Assembly (NCBI RefSeq): GCF_032062135.1 | Contig: NC_092859.1 | Coordinates: forward strand, 153,346,150-153,410,149 | Direction of reading: 5' to 3' | DNA: 64,000 bases | Origin: Pyxicephalus adspersus | Lineage: Eukaryota; Chordata; Amphibia; Anura; Pyxicephalidae | Shown here: one piece after another, positions 35,035-47,600 of the stretch | Position numbering within the stretch: position 1 is the first letter of the stretch | Layout of the letters: the number at the start of each line of letters is the position of its first letter | The notes under the pieces: generated by a model | Databases searched by the model: none | What the model was told of the DNA's origin: nothing | The model's input: only the letters and a program-made list of their open reading frames with translations | Program-made: the position numbers and the translations under genes

Positions 35035-35654
35035 TAGGGTTGAACTAATCATGCATATTGCAAATAATTACATGAAAATAAAACTCAGAAACTGAAAGCA
35101 TAGAGTAAATAGCACTGCTGCTTCTCAAATATTAAACTGATCTCTCACAGTCTTTTCCAAAGATATTTAACATATATAGAACTTTACCAAGATACAATCC
35201 ATTGACAAAGCTAAGAGCACATTTGCTACAAAATGCCTGGGTCTCATAGACTATAAGTAGATAAACCTGGTGAGGTAGATCCGATAGGAACCATTGTACA
35301 GTCACGCTATGAGCTTCTCATCATCCGGCCCTTTACTGCCCAGCCTAGATTTCAGTCCTATCAATCATGAAAGCATGAAAAGCATCACATGTGAGTATTT
35401 CCTAGCATGTTCTGCATGGAAATACAACCTGCCTAGAGACACCCACTCATCCAGACTGATATTTTTCACCTATTATTGTGATAATATTGTGACATTGTTT
35501 ATTGTGATATTTCCAGAATTTTCTCCAAGATACAGCTTGCAACGGGTCCAAGGGCATACTGAAATGGGTTGCTCTGATGTTTTCTGAAAGTTATGTACAT
35601 CACCCAGCAGACCCCTCACTCGCTGCATTGCAAAAAAAAAATATGGAAACCTTG
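35035..35654. other. intron 1, nothing recognised
   Basis: No feature could be supported. Confidence 0.45.
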
Positions 35655-35835
35655 CGTTATTGGGTGTAAAATTTGGTGCATAATAAAAATGGAAAGATTT
35701 TATTGAAATTCTTCATTAGCATGTTAATGAGCAGGGGAAGAGGAGGGACCAGGGGAGGCAAAATATAAGCAGATTAAACTTCAGCTTTAATTAAATATAA
35801 ATACAATTTAGTCTGCTAATTATTTTCCTTATTTG
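35655..35835 (+). repeat. unclassified dispersed repeat, family F, copy 1
   Basis: It contains AAAAATGGAAAGATTTTAT, a GGGACCAGGGGAGGCAAA block and AGATTAAACTTCAGCTTTAAT, shared with 58190-58320 (same orientation) and 60495-60620 (inverted). Confidence 0.7.
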
Positions 35836-37622
35836 CTTATTCAATTTACCTAACCAGTAGCTGTATGAAATGTAATTCCCTGTCCTGACAAATTACAAAC
35901 TACAGAACTAAAGAAGAAACGTTATGTTTGAAAAGAGCTGAATCACATCCAGTACAGGTTTTGTATGCCATGGGTGTACAGTATAAATGTTATGTGAGCC
36001 CTAGACCTCACTGACATTCTCCTAGGTGGGCATTGGTGAGTTGAATCACTTGTGTCTCCTTTTAGGTTTATATCTGCTTCTTCTTACCACTGGCACTGCA
36101 TTATGATATGATATTCACAAAGGAAAGTCATTGGAGTGCGGCAAAGTGGCATAAGTAAAAACCAGCTGTGGATGGCAACTGCAAATGAATGGGCTCCTGG
36201 GAGCAGATATCCTGCTGTCAGACATATTATGAAGGGTAATTCAGCTTTGGGAGAACTTATTTTATAAATTCTTTTGTACAGCACTATATGTGCAGAATCT
36301 AATCAACTGAAACTAGATTGGTAACTGAATGTAGTTCACTCTGTGAATGTGAGGGGAAGCTAATGATTTCTATTTAAAAAGAACTATATTATATAAATCT
36401 GGATGAATATATTCCCAACATGTAGCAGCATGACAAAGGAAAGTTATTCCTCCTATCATTAAAAGGCTGAGCTCCAGGTGAGTGCCTAGGCTCAGTGATG
36501 TGATCAGTCACAGGCAGGAGGAAGCCTTGACTTGGGCTTCTCTGCCCCCGTGAACACAATGCAACTTTGTAGCATAGGTTAGGCTTTGTTTGGATTGGCA
36601 GTGAGGGGGTGACGCAGTTACTAATTCCTCAAATTGCTACTTGTAACTTCTACCAATAGCAGCCCAATAGAGAATGAATAGAGAAGCAGCTCAGTACCAT
36701 TCACTAACACCCACTATCAAGTCTGCAAATTCTGGCTCTTTAAGAACCAATGTTGCAGTGCAAGCCACTGATTGGCAAGCAAAGTGCCAGCCGCCGGGTG
36801 CCATGTGGGCTTCCATCACAGCTTGAATCTGCCCTTAGTGTAAACAGCGGAGGTAGAAATTTATCCGAAATTTGAGAACAAAGCCTAGAGTTAACAATTA
36901 CCAAGATTTACATAATGGTGTCAACTCTGAGCCCAGATCTTCCTGCAGGAAGTAGATGCTGATCCTTGATGGTGCCAGAACAATTCTTTTTCCAAAGAAA
37001 AAACAGCAAATGAGATATTGTCAGTGGGATTACTATGATCTCAGTATCAATACCTACACATCAATACCAAGCAATGTAAAAACACAATGCCGGGTGTTCT
37101 TTAAAACCAGCTTCTGCAAATGTGCAAACTGGAAGTTCTTTGAAAACCATTTAGAATCTCAGTTTTATCAAGTCAGATAAAAAACTCCATTTTTAGGAGC
37201 TTTCCATTTTAATAAATGTGCCATGCCTCCTTCTGCATCTGTGCTGGGAATATTCCAATATTCTCTGACTACAACTGCTGTCTGCTTCTTTTGTTAAGAA
37301 TTAAACCTCTAAGATTTCTTTTAGGTGTTATCGGTTATCTTTACTGATCATGTTATGTGGTTTTCATTTTGTTGTAATAAATAAAATGTAAAATAGGAGT
37401 GATGAGGTGAGCCCATATAATGAACTGTCTGTTTCTGTACTCACTTCAACAGCTGCAAAAAATCATTTGATCATTTTAGCATGGCGTATCAAGGAAAGGA
37501 AATAGAAGGTGTAGCCCGTAGCAGCTAGATAGAAACTTGTCTTCATTTCCCAAGCCAAAGTAGGAAATGATAGATGGTTCTGGCTTTGGGCAACAAATTC
37601 ACTCTCTAGCTACAGAATTATA
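35836..37622. other. intron 1, nothing recognised
   Basis: Only chance reading frames. No repeat assigned. Confidence 0.45.
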
Positions 37623-38480
37623 TACATTGATCAGCCAAAACGTGAAAACTACCTGCATTATTTTATGTGAAGGGCCCTTGTGCTACTAAACCAGCAGTGA
37701 TCCATTGAGGCATGGATTGCAGAAGACCTTTGAAGGTGTCCTGTGGTATCTGGTATCAAGGCAGCAGAATATTTAACTCTCACTGACCTTCTGGGCTGCC
37801 TTCTTCTCCCAGTGCACTCTGCTGCCTTCTCTTCTCCAAGTAAAGGATGTACAGCCAACTGGTCATACACATGATTACACTTTATCTGTTTTAGATCAGG
37901 CCCCCTTCTTCCATTGTTCCATTGCTCTGACAGTCTGTAGCCCATTTTGTACATGGGGGAGCATTACATTTTTATACTTGCTACTAAGCCCAATATGCAC
38001 TAATCAGGAATGCCGCATGTATTCTGACACCTGTTACCCATGAATAGCATTATTGCTCTGGGCTTGGACCGGATGGGCTAGTATACCGCCATGAGCCTTG
38101 AGCATTTATAACCTTATCACAGGTTAACCCGCTGTCCTTTTTAGATCACTTATGTTGGGTACTAACCACTGCATCTTGGATGCACCCCACAGGAACTGCT
38201 GTTTTGGAGATGTTATGGCCCTGTCATCTAGCCACTTCAATGTCTCCCTTCTTGAAGTCATTCAGATCCATAAATTAATATTACCAGGATTTATATAGCG
38301 CCAATATTACGCATCGCTCTACATTAAATAGGGGTTGCAAATCACAGACAGATACAGACAGTGACGCCAGAGGCGAGGATCCTGCCCTGAAGAGCTTACA
38401 ATCTAGAAGGAACTTGGCAATTTTACCTACTTCTGAGGTTTAACTTTAAACATTTGACCAGAGAACCCAATGTATAGGCA
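37623..38480 (-). pseudogene. Tc1-like transposon remnant with N-terminal transposase segment, minus strand
   Basis: Read on the minus strand from about 38275, the frame shows DLNDFKKGDIEVAR, a stop, then GHNISKTAVPVGC (about 38225-38180), which resembles the helix-turn-helix DNA-binding domain of Tc1-like transposases. Further stops follow, and an EQWNNGRRG block near 37890 corresponds to the family's MEQWKK region in a shifted frame. The left end carries a GATCAGCCAAAAC terminal word (37631), also seen at 39118. A large internal part, including the DDE core downstream of the first Asp, is missing. A LINE tail is inserted at 38275-38411. The copy is inactive. Confidence 0.72.
38275..38411 (-). 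repeat. L2/CR1-type LINE 3' tail inserted in the Tc1 remnant
   Basis: GATTTATATAGCGCCAATAT, a block from GCATCGCTCTACA to AGGGGTTGCAAAT, and GAAGAGCTTACAATCTAGAA match the antisense LINE tail of other copies. Tc1-like sequence appears on both sides. Confidence 0.82.
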
Positions 38481-39112
38481 GTATTTAACAAGTTTGCGTG
38501 CTTTAAACCCAACTCCAGCCAAAGATTTGTGTTTTTGCATAGTGTGGGGAAGTGTTGTATCTTCTGCACCCTCCAATGAGGACTTTTTTATAAAGTAAGG
38601 AAAGATTACAATGACATTATCATTGTTTGTGTCTTCTCGATTTAGTGGCCCATTTATTGCTCTGGGAAAATCTGTCCAGTTGGGTCACAGACCCAAAAAA
38701 AATCCTGCAATTTGAAGTCCTACCGACTTACTGTTGCCTGGCAGTAGGCTTTACGTACAGCACTGCAGCAGAATACTTAAGAATGCATTGTATGGTAGCA
38801 CCATATTTTATTTCCAACAAGCAGTTGACAGGAATCCAGCAAAAAGTACATTATACATGAGCACTCACACAGGCAGAGCGGCTCCTGTTCCTAATACAAG
38901 TTGCTGCTTATCTTTAAAGCACAGGCGCACACACAAGATGCTGTTCACTAATACTCAAGGTTTTGCTTAAACAAGACTGGACCAACCTGCATGCAAGTTA
39001 TTAAAAAACTATTGGACCCACGAGCTTCACAGTAAGAAAATGGGTGCAGACAACTCATTTGTGTCACCCCGAAAGGCTTGGTTCAGATGTCAGTAGCAGT
39101 TAACTGACCATA
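38481..39112. other. intron 1, nothing recognised
   Basis: No feature could be supported. Confidence 0.45.
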
Positions 39113-39243
39113 TACACCAATCAGCCAAAACCGTAATAGCTGAAGGGAATAAAACTGAATTTCTGGATACAATGAAACCTGCCAATGGGTGGTATATTAA
39201 GCACAAGTGAAAAGTTAGTTCTTGTCTTAAAGCTGATGTCCAC
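39113..39243 (+). mobile_element. Tc1-like transposon end fragment, plus orientation
   Basis: TACACCAATCAGCCAAAACC at 39114 is a terminal word of the same Tc1-like family, followed by AATGGGTGGTATATTAAGCA and an AAAGCTGATGT block that match the family's 5' untranslated region as I remember it. The orientation is opposite to 37623-38480. Confidence 0.6.
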
Positions 39244-39686
39244 CTCTCTTTAACTATTTAACAGTAAAATAATGAAAAAACTCTAAATGCCTTTTTATCT
39301 ACCTAAAACCTCAGCTATATGAGTCCAGTCCCAGATTTTCTTTCTTTTTCTGGGTGTACAAATCCTGGAATGCATGATATAGATACTTGTTATTGGCTGT
39401 TCATCAATAGAGATCTAGAAAAAGTGACCTTGGGAGTAACGTCGGTGCAAAGGGACAGTAGGGAACAGAGGAGCAGACCTGCAATGTTGGGTTAGCTGTC
39501 CTATTGAAATGGCTCTGGCAGGAAAAATAAATGGCCAAATATTGCCAAAAAAAATTATGTAGAACGGTTTAGAGAGAAGTGGGAGTTGGGTCAATGTTTG
39601 CCCAAAGATGGGCTTTAACATTCATATAAGGTACATATTACCATTCCAAGGCTTCAGTTTTCCATCAATGCATTGATGAAAATGAC

Positions 39687-39830
39687 CAGTGTTTCTCGAT
39701 TTATTTAACATGGGGACCATTGAAATACCTTCTTTGTGAAACCCCTGCTATAAATACAATATCCACAGCTCACAGTACATTAGTGTGGTGGCCATTGGGA
39801 AGAATGTCACCCCTACAGATGTGACCTGTG
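39687..39830 (+). mobile_element. family A hAT-type MITE, truncated
   Basis: It starts CAGTGTTTCTCGATTT and shares CCCCTGCTATAAATACAATA, CACAGTACATTAGTGTGGTG and AAGAATGTCACCCCTACAG with the neighbouring full copy. The right end is missing. Confidence 0.72.
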
Positions 39831-39889
39831 AATGGACAGTGAAGCAATAAGCAGCAGGTTGACAAACTCACCTCTCTGTATCTCTACCC

Positions 39890-40166
39890 CAGTGTTTCCC
39901 AACCTTTACACAGTGAACCCCTTGAAAAAACTTTCAAGTCTTAGGTAACCCCTGCTATAATTACTATATCCACTACTCACAGTTTATTAGCATGGTGGTC
40001 AGTAGGAAGAATTCCTCGTACATTGCTGGGCATTTAGATGAATGTGACCCTTACAGATACCCAAAAAGATCATTGCTGTCACTTATACGGACCTGAGAGG
40101 CACAAGCTGCTCATTGCTCAAGGAATCGATAGAAACATGTGGAGGAACCCTGGTTGAGAAACACTG
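39890..40166 (+). mobile_element. family A hAT-type MITE, full length
   Basis: The termini CAGTGTTTCCCAACC (39890) and GGTTGAGAAACACTG (to 40166) are near-perfect inverted repeats. The flanking octamers do not match, so the target duplication has decayed or one edge is off. Confidence 0.8.
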
Positions 40167-41376
40167 GAAATAATTATTTGCCTTCTCTCAATGTTTGGGT
40201 GAGCTAGGAACCCATGCTTTTTGATTCAGGAATACATTTTCAAACATTGTGTAAATATGCTTCTGGCAGTCTTCCTCAGTTTTTCCTAGCTAAGTTTTTT
40301 TTCCTCTTCGCAGCAGTGAATTGGTAGCGGTCCAGCCTTGTAATCTCATAAAGCAGGGATCATGAAGAAGATCGTGGGGGCAGATCTACTACAGAGGACA
40401 ATTAAAAAAACTTCATGCTTCAGCTTTGGGAATATATTGTTGCACAGTACCTGCAGCTTCAGAGATCAGTAATGGTTTGCGTTAAATACTGTTCCCTAAT
40501 AATATTTAAATACTCCACTTCCATTGTTTTCCCAAAGACCTTATTTCCTGATGAGCTCTAACTTTTAGGTATGGTATCTGATAACAGGTCATTGAAGCTT
40601 GGGCAAATGGGCAAACTTAGTAGATTCGATGGGAGAAGCAATCAACTTTCAGTTGCTTATACCCCGGGAATTTCCAATCGTTCTGATATGCAGTGATAGT
40701 AAATTTTCTCTGTTTATTAATGTTTTCATAACTGCCAAGGCTTTTGACAGCTTTAAAATTTAGTAGCCTGTTTTGAATAAAGCTGAGTGTATTGTATTTG
40801 ATCCCGTCTGCTGACAACCTATAACTAAATATATTCAATTATACATCTGTGCATTATATGCATAATGTATTGTCATAGATCCATTCTACTGTAATAGAGT
40901 TTCACAAAAATGCTCATGCAGCACAGCTGTAAAACCTAATCAAATATTTGCAGGACAATAATCCACCTAGATGGTTCATAAATGCAATGTATGCACAGCC
41001 ACAGAGAGACGTCTATATTAGCAGAGAGGACAGGCTGTCTATGACAGTATTCTCTGTAGATCTCTTCCTCACTTATTCCCTTTAACTAATGAAATTGGTC
41101 TTTTTACACGAACTGGTCTCGATAGGGAGGCTCGTTTAACCCCTGGACACAGGGGAATGGCCAGCCAGTCAGGCAAAACGGAAAGCAAATCTTTTATCCT
41201 CTTTGTTTTCGGTACATAATTACCCCACACCTCATTTGTTTCAGGGATAACGGGAAGTCGTCCTTGTTAACACTTTGTCAGTTTCTACAATTTACACTGG
41301 GGATTGTAGAAGACACATTGATGCTGCTTATGGAAATTTTGTAAATGTGAGTCATTGGAAAAAGATTCACAATATG
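40167..41376. other. intron 1, nothing recognised
   Basis: No feature could be supported. Confidence 0.45.
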
Positions 41377-41610
41377 GTATCTGTCTTTTCTTTTTTTTTG
41401 GCTGTCTTCTATGTCTGTCTTTCTTCCCCTTTCCATCTCTTCTTCTCCCTTTTCATTCTCTTACAGTATCCCTTTCTCTGCTCTCTCTTCATTTTTACTT
41501 CTATCTTTCTTTTTTATTCCTTCTCAATATCTTTCTTTTCATCTCTGCCTCCTTCACTCGATATCTCCATGCTCTTTCTTGATTCCTTATACCCCCTTTT
41601 TAATTTCCTC
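41377..41610. repeat. pyrimidine-rich low-complexity tract
   Basis: About 230 bp almost entirely of C and T on the + strand. The three overlapping open frames here result from this composition and are not genes. Confidence 0.88.
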
Positions 41611-42004
41611 TGTCTTTACAGATAGGCAATGTCTGTTCTATGGAAAGGGAGGTGAGGAGCACCTACTGCGTCCTCCCCAATATTAGCTGAAATTTGTTTA
41701 TTGATCCAGATGGCTAGGATTTCACCCAAGACCTTTGTGAATGAGCATGTTGGGTGGCAAATCATGGCATCTTTATGCAGCTTCATTCTCCAAATTTGGA
41801 TAACCTTTAATTGCAGGACCCAGGGCCACCTTTAGATTTAACCACTCCCTTGTTTGGGTTTCAAGCATCCTCCTACACACTTAGAAAAGAACAAAACAAA
41901 AAACCAACTTGAACCTAGCTAGCTTTATTAAATAAAGGCCATGTATACATGGAATTTGGGTTATTTGCCACTGGAAACTGGAGAGAGAAATAGCTTCACC
42001 CCAA

Positions 42005-42232
42005 AGTATGCAGAACGGTGGCTCAGACGTTAGCACTCTTGCCTTTGTAGTGCTGGGTCCTAGTTTTGGATCTTGACTAGGACACTATATGCACGGAGTT
42101 CGCATGTTCGTCTTGTTTCTGCATGGATATCCTTTACCATTCTAAAAACATGAAGTTGGGTTAATTGGCTTCACCCCAAATTGACCTTCAACTGTATTAA
42201 TGACATATGACTTTTGGGTGTCTGAAACCTAA
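42005..42232 (+). repeat. tRNA-derived SINE, plus strand, 3'-truncated
   Basis: It has GGTGGCTCAGACG, CCTTTGTAGTGCTGGGTCC, a TCTAAAAACATGAAG block, TTAATTGGCTTCACCCC and TTAATGACATATGACT. The tail is missing. Confidence 0.75.
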
Positions 42233-42299
42233 GGACATGGAACATCAAGTGGGCAAATGAGGGGGAACAAGGGAGGCTGGAAAATTGGTCCACAGTTGG

Positions 42300-42570
42300 G
42301 GGGTCATCTGTGGGGCTAGGTTAGGCCTTTGCAGGGCTAGGTCCAAGGTTCCAATTTCGGCCAGGTAATTATCTGCAAGGAGTTTGTATATTCTCCCCTC
42401 TGATTGCATTGGTTTCCTCCCACATTCCAAAAACATGCAGTTAATTGCCTTACCTCCAAATTGACCCTAGATTATGGTAATGACATATAATCATGGTAGG
42501 AATATTAGATTGTAAGCCCCTTTACAGGACAGTTAGTGACATGACTATGGACTTTTGTAAATATATAAAT
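42300..42570 (+). repeat. tRNA-derived SINE, second plus-strand copy
   Basis: It has GCCTTTGCAGGGCTAGGTCC, CATTCCAAAAACATGCAGTT, GATTGTAAGCCCCTTTACAG and GTGACATGACTATGGACTTT, ending near an AATATATAAATGC tail. The preceding 42231-42299 is the inverse of 46966-47050, so the two loci share more than the SINE. Confidence 0.75.
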
Positions 42571-43658
42571 GCAAGTTAATATTAGCCAACATTCAGTAGG
42601 TGATAACTCATTTTCTTTGAACATAAGAAGTCCCAATATTGGTGCCTCATGTATTTACCCATGACTGCCCTCCTCTCCATGGCCAAATGCCCTGCCAGGT
42701 TTGTATGGCAGGTGCAGGATGACATTACATTTAGGCCTTGTTTTGACAAATGCTTGACCACTTTCAATAGGTTTTACATTCCCATACACATCTATAGGAA
42801 AACAAAAATGGTGATCGGATTAGAATTGGGGAATGCAAAAGACCTAATACAGCGTCATGGCCTCTGGACCGCATCCCAAGCATGGAGTTTTTTGCGTTAG
42901 GACCATTTATGATGGCTGGTGGGAGAATAATGTAGGAAATCATTTGTAAAATTTGCAGAACGCGGACTGTGTTGAAATAACAAATGTGATGTTTACAGTA
43001 TATATACTTGTTATTATAAATAACAGCATTAGTGGGAGATCTGCAGCAATTCACAATGTTCTTCATAGCCCTGAGGTGCCTTTGTGTTTCATCTGTAATC
43101 AATTCCCCAACAAACTTAACACAGAGGTTTTCCTGCAAGTGCAGAGCAATGATGGCCACAGGTAATTGCCAAAGTTTTGTCTCTACTGAAACATAAATAG
43201 AATAAACAGAAGTTTATTTTGATGTGTTCTATATAAAAGCTTTCTTTTATGTGTGGAGAACAAATGGATTTTAAAACTCTGAATATTTTTATAATAATTT
43301 CCTGAATATAAAATAAAAGCCAACAGAGTCTACAAAATGCGGATTTCCTGATTATAAAGAAGGATGAAAGGGACTAAAAATGACAAAATATCCCCAGCGT
43401 ATAAAGAAATGTAAGTGTAAAAAATGGCATCGGAAATTATGAAGGCAAATAAAAATTTCCAAAAAAAATGTTCCAACAAATTCTACCTTTAAAAATCTGA
43501 ATATATAACGTATGAAAAATTTTGGGGGGTTTTTATGGAAATAAAATTGTTTAATCCTTTTTGTTTTAGTGTGTAATGTCATGGTGGCTTATGAAATGGC
43601 TGACTTATGAAAAATCTTTCCCAGTTTTAGGAGGCGCATATCTGGACGGAGATCCTGT
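42571..43658. other. intron 1, nothing recognised
   Basis: No feature could be supported. Confidence 0.45.
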
Positions 43659-44340
43659 GCACCCTGTTTATTCCCTCTAACGACATCTCTTACAGCAGCA
43701 GGGAAGATCAAGCAATTAGCTGTCAGCCCTCTGCTATCAGTCCGCTGCGTCCCTGGTTTCCCTTTAGTTGTGAATGGTCTCTTGGCATCCCCTGCTCTGA
43801 GACTGTGTTTAGTTTAGTTAAGTTTATGTAGCAGCCAATGAGCAAAGGAATTCCTGATCTCAATCCTGCGCTGACATTGGCTGTTAAGATTTTTTTTGCC
43901 TCTCCCCTCCCAGTCACCAGTTGCCTAGTGTGTTTAGTTATTATATTTAATTGCTGACTTTTGTTTCTGACCCTGTGATTATATGTTGCCTGGACTGACC
44001 TTGTGCCTGGGACCCCAACTCAGCATTGTCTTTAAATTTGGATACCTTGTCTGGTGACCTGATTCCTGTGATTGATATCTTGCTCTGTATTCTGAGCTCG
44101 CCCATGTTGAGCCTTGTGTATTTCATTATCTGTGGGCTCCTGGACCTCTATCAGTCCATCCCTAGATGCCATCCCTTACACACAAAAGTCCTGGGGGCAA
44201 CCATGTGCAGGGAAAGGTGCACTGAGGCTGAGCAGGGACTTGCTATAGGTGAAGAGTATAGGTGAAGAGTTTTGACAGCGTCAAAATGGGGGACTGGCAT
44301 CTGGTGGGCACTGGTGCGGGACCAAGGCCCTACACCTGCT
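43659..44340 (+). repeat. unclassified dispersed repeat, copy 2
   Basis: Same family and orientation as 1411-2080. Shared blocks include ATTATCTGTGGGCTCCTGG (44127 onward), a CTATCAGTCC block, CTTGCTATAGGTGAAGAGT and GGCCCTACACC at the right end. Confidence 0.65.
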
Positions 44341-44738
44341 TGAATATTTACATAACAAGGTTTTGGGCCAGCTTCATTGCACATTCCTGTGCCCTCCCTG
44401 TGGATCTTGACACATCCATTCCAGGTTTTTCTGTTTCTTGTGTGCTAAGTGGAAGGGTCTGCCATCTACAATCATATTTAAAGTTCTAGTATTGTAAAAG
44501 GAGAAAAATACCTGGAATACCAGGTAGCTGCCTGAATGCAAGCCATTAACCGATTGACTTTAGCTTGATCAGCTTTCAGTTTTATTCAGTTGTTTGATAT
44601 AAATATTAACCGCTGGTCGAGATACAATGAATCGTATTACCACAGACTACGGCTGATGCACAGTTCATTCTGCACTATTCTGTAATAGATTTAAACCATT
44701 TGCTATATTTTACCTCAATTAATCTCTCAGTTAAAGAA

Positions 44739-45047
44739 GTTAGGCACACATGTGCACACGTACAATAATTGTCATTGGAAAGGATCTTTATGATCCTTTC
44801 CAACGACAAATGACTGCACGATGCATGAACCAGTGAAGAGGGGAAGAACGACGAAGCAGCACCCCGCTGTGCTTTCTCCCCCTTCACTTCTGCTACAATC
44901 GTTTGACATCCATCGACCGTGGATCCGCCAGGACAGTCGCTCAGACGATGGATGACAAGCACTATACATATTCAAGATTCTCATTCGATATCAGCCCGGA
45001 GCCGATTATCGGACGAGAACCATTGCGCGTGTGTACCTAGCCTTAGG
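44739..45047. mobile_element. inverted-repeat MITE, family G, with an inner hairpin
   Basis: The left end TTAGGCACACATGTGCACAC is mirrored by CTAAGGCTAGGTACACACGC read from the right end. Subterminal blocks pair only partly. Inside, TTGGAAAGGATC and its inverse GATCCTTTCCAA (44775-44803) form a perfect 12-bp stem with a 5-base loop. Confidence 0.65.
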
Positions 45048-45839
45048 CATGTTACGAATATTGGTTAAACAGAAAATTAGATTTTTTTTTTTTTAAACCA
45101 TACAACCAAAATTACTGACCTGACTGATAAAGGTTCCTTAGAGTCCACACTAACTTTTGCTCAAATTTGGAAAATAAAATTCAGAAATACATCAATATAT
45201 GGAAGAGAACATCAAAGTGACTGCTTGATCCAACTGGAAAATTGACCCATTCATGGGTCAACCTATGAAGGAACAGACGTATATAGATGTCTGTATGGCA
45301 AGAGATAGTTTAAAGGGTTTCAAGAATGTAAGATATTAGGTTATTAAACATCCTAAATCTTGACTAGATTTATATGTATGGAAGTTTTTTTACTGGACGC
45401 AAGATTTGTATTTTTGTCCATCCACTTCTGAGATTTACATAGCAGAAAACCAGATTCTTTGTTGCAGTTTGGTAACTCCTGGGGTGAGTGCACATAGGTT
45501 GGTTTTCACTTGGAATCTGATAAAATTATTTAACTTGAAGGGAAATCAGCAGCCATCCAATTAAAGAAACCAATTTCTGAGTTTGTGGATATTCATGACC
45601 TCTGTACAATGATCAGATCGAAACCAATCATAATTCTGGTCAATTTGAATTCAAAATATGTGCAGTGTTTCGAAAGATCAAATATTGATTGGAAAATTTA
45701 ATTGGTGAGACAATTGCAAAAATGTGAGATTGACACTGGCACCCCTGTGCCACAGTCACCGTTAACCACCTCCAACCCCAGTGGCTGACATAGTCCCTAG
45801 GTGCTGGTTTGGGTATCAGCCAAGGCATGGAATGGCACT
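45048..45839. other. intron 1, nothing recognised
   Basis: No feature could be supported. Confidence 0.45.
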
Positions 45840-46019
45840 CTAGCAGCCCTCACCCCAGTCACAGGTAACCCACAGGTGCTGAACAATTTCTAAGCATGGT
45901 ACCATCCCTTCATAGAGTCTTCAGTTCACATGCCACCCCCCCCCCCCCAACTGCCTGCCCTTGATACCTCTATGTAGTACAGCTGCTAATTCTATCTGGC
46001 CTTTATTCAATGGGTTTTG

Positions 46020-46590
46020 CAGCTAACATGGAGACTGACCATGTAGAAACTAATCAATACAGGCACCACAGTGGAGAATGAGCTGCTGTTGTTCTTTATG
46101 ACCAGATATCATACTGATATCATGATTATTATTTTTTTTAATTAGAATGTTCATTTGGCAACTCTTGCAATATTTGCTTGCCCTAACCGGTGTAATTGTC
46201 ACCCTGTTGGATATGAAAAGAATTACTTTGCTGAATACAAAACATATAAAATAATATCAATTTACATTTTTTTTCTTGTCACATTAGCATCATGTTAGTA
46301 TAAGAGTCCCATGCTAAGTCATCTTAATCAGTAAGAGGCATACTGGCCTTTTAGGAGAGTTTAGGTGCGGTCTTCAATTTCTGTTAGATAAGCAACTGGG
46401 CAGTAATTATCGTCTGTTTTGCAATTTTATATGCAGCAAAAATTAAACCGTCCTCTTCATCTCAGATTAGAGGCTTTTCTGTAAAGTGTGTTTGGTCTTG
46501 GGTCATGATAAAGTTCATGGTTTACTTAGATAAAATAGTACTTTCAATGTTTCCCATGGTTTGGCTAAAGAGGGTTACTCGAAAAATGAT
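46020..46590 (+). repeat. local duplication, unit 1
   Basis: It aligns with 47100-47600. The strongest block is TTTAGGTGCGGTCTTCAATT followed by CTGTTAGATAAG (46369-46393 versus 47401-47431), with flanking GGCATACTGG and CATGTTAG blocks and a shared TGTGTTTGGT block further right. Indels distinguish the two units. Confidence 0.78.
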
Positions 46591-46670
46591 GTTTTGCACA
46601 TGTGGGAGCAACCAATAACTTGGAATGGTTTAGGATCACTTGCAGCAATACAGAGTAGCACCGCAGTCAC

Positions 46671-46965
46671 AGATTATTATTACACAGTATTTATATAACT
46701 CTGACGTATTACGCAGCGCTTTACAAAGTCCATAGTCATGTCACTGGCTGCGCCTTCGAAGGGGCTCACAATCTAATGTCCCTACCATACGTCATTAATG
46801 CAGTCTAAGGTCAATTTGAAGGGAAGCCAATTAACCTAACTGCATGTTTTTGGAATTTAGAAGGAAACCAGAGTACCCAGAGAAAACCCACACAAAAAGC
46901 TGGGGAGAACGAGGCCCTAGTGCTGGAAAGGCCAGAGTGCTAACCTCTGGGCCACTGTCCCACCC
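46671..46965 (-). repeat. tRNA-derived SINE, minus strand, between the duplicated segments
   Basis: From the left: (ATT)n, CAGTATTTATATAACTCTGA, ATTACGCAGCGCTTTACAAA, GGGGCTCACAATCTAATGTC, GCATGTTTTTGGAATTTAGA and a degenerated head AGAGTGCTAACCTCTGG. All are in antisense order. Confidence 0.82.
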
Positions 46966-47099
46966 CACAGATGGCCCCCAGGTGGACCAATTTTTCAGCC
47001 TCTCAGGTTCCCCCTCATGTGATGTGCCCACTTGATGTTCCCTGTCCTTAGATCTCGGACCCCCAAAGGACATCCCTGGATGTTCATGCTGTTGGGCCT

Positions 47100-47600
47100 C
47101 CACTGGGTGTGTTTGTGTAGTTCTCCATTGCAGGCCACTGACGAGTTAAAGAATAATGCCAGTCTATTAAGTGAAGGCAGCATGGTAGAGAATGGAGCTA
47201 CCATTGTTCTCCATAGCAAATATGCTAAAATTGTTTTTTTTTACTTTTTAATGATTTGAATAAGGTGCCCATTGTAAACCTCATGGCAATACTGTCTATA
47301 AACACGAATAAAGTTACTTTTTTTTTTCTTTTTGGAAACGTTATGTCATGTTAGCATGACACTCGTCTAATCAGTAGGCATACTGGTCTTTTTAGTAGTG
47401 TTTAGGTGCGGTCTTCAATTTCTGTTAGATAAGAGCACTGGGCTGCAAGTTTTCTGTTTTTATACGAGGACAGTTCATTTAAGTGCATTTTCATTAAATG
47501 TGTTTGGTTTTTGAACATGATAGATGTTTTTGAACATGATGATTTACCAAAGATAATATATTCCATGGTTCTTTTGGCTGTATGGCTGTAGAAGGGTTAA
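47100..47600 (+). repeat. local duplication, unit 2
   Basis: Counterpart of 46020-46590, offset by about 1.03-1.08 kb, partly because of the SINE between them. Same orientation. Confidence 0.78.

Noticed and set aside
41275..41686. Three overlapping frames up to 116 codons
   Set aside because: They are explained by the pyrimidine-rich tract (Ser/Phe/Leu-rich translation) and contain no motif.
42245..42436. Minus-strand frame beginning MFLECGRKP, also seen in similar form near 22755, 8860 and 46844
   Set aside because: These similar peptides are translations of the antisense SINE body (the CATTCCAAAAACATG region), not a gene family.
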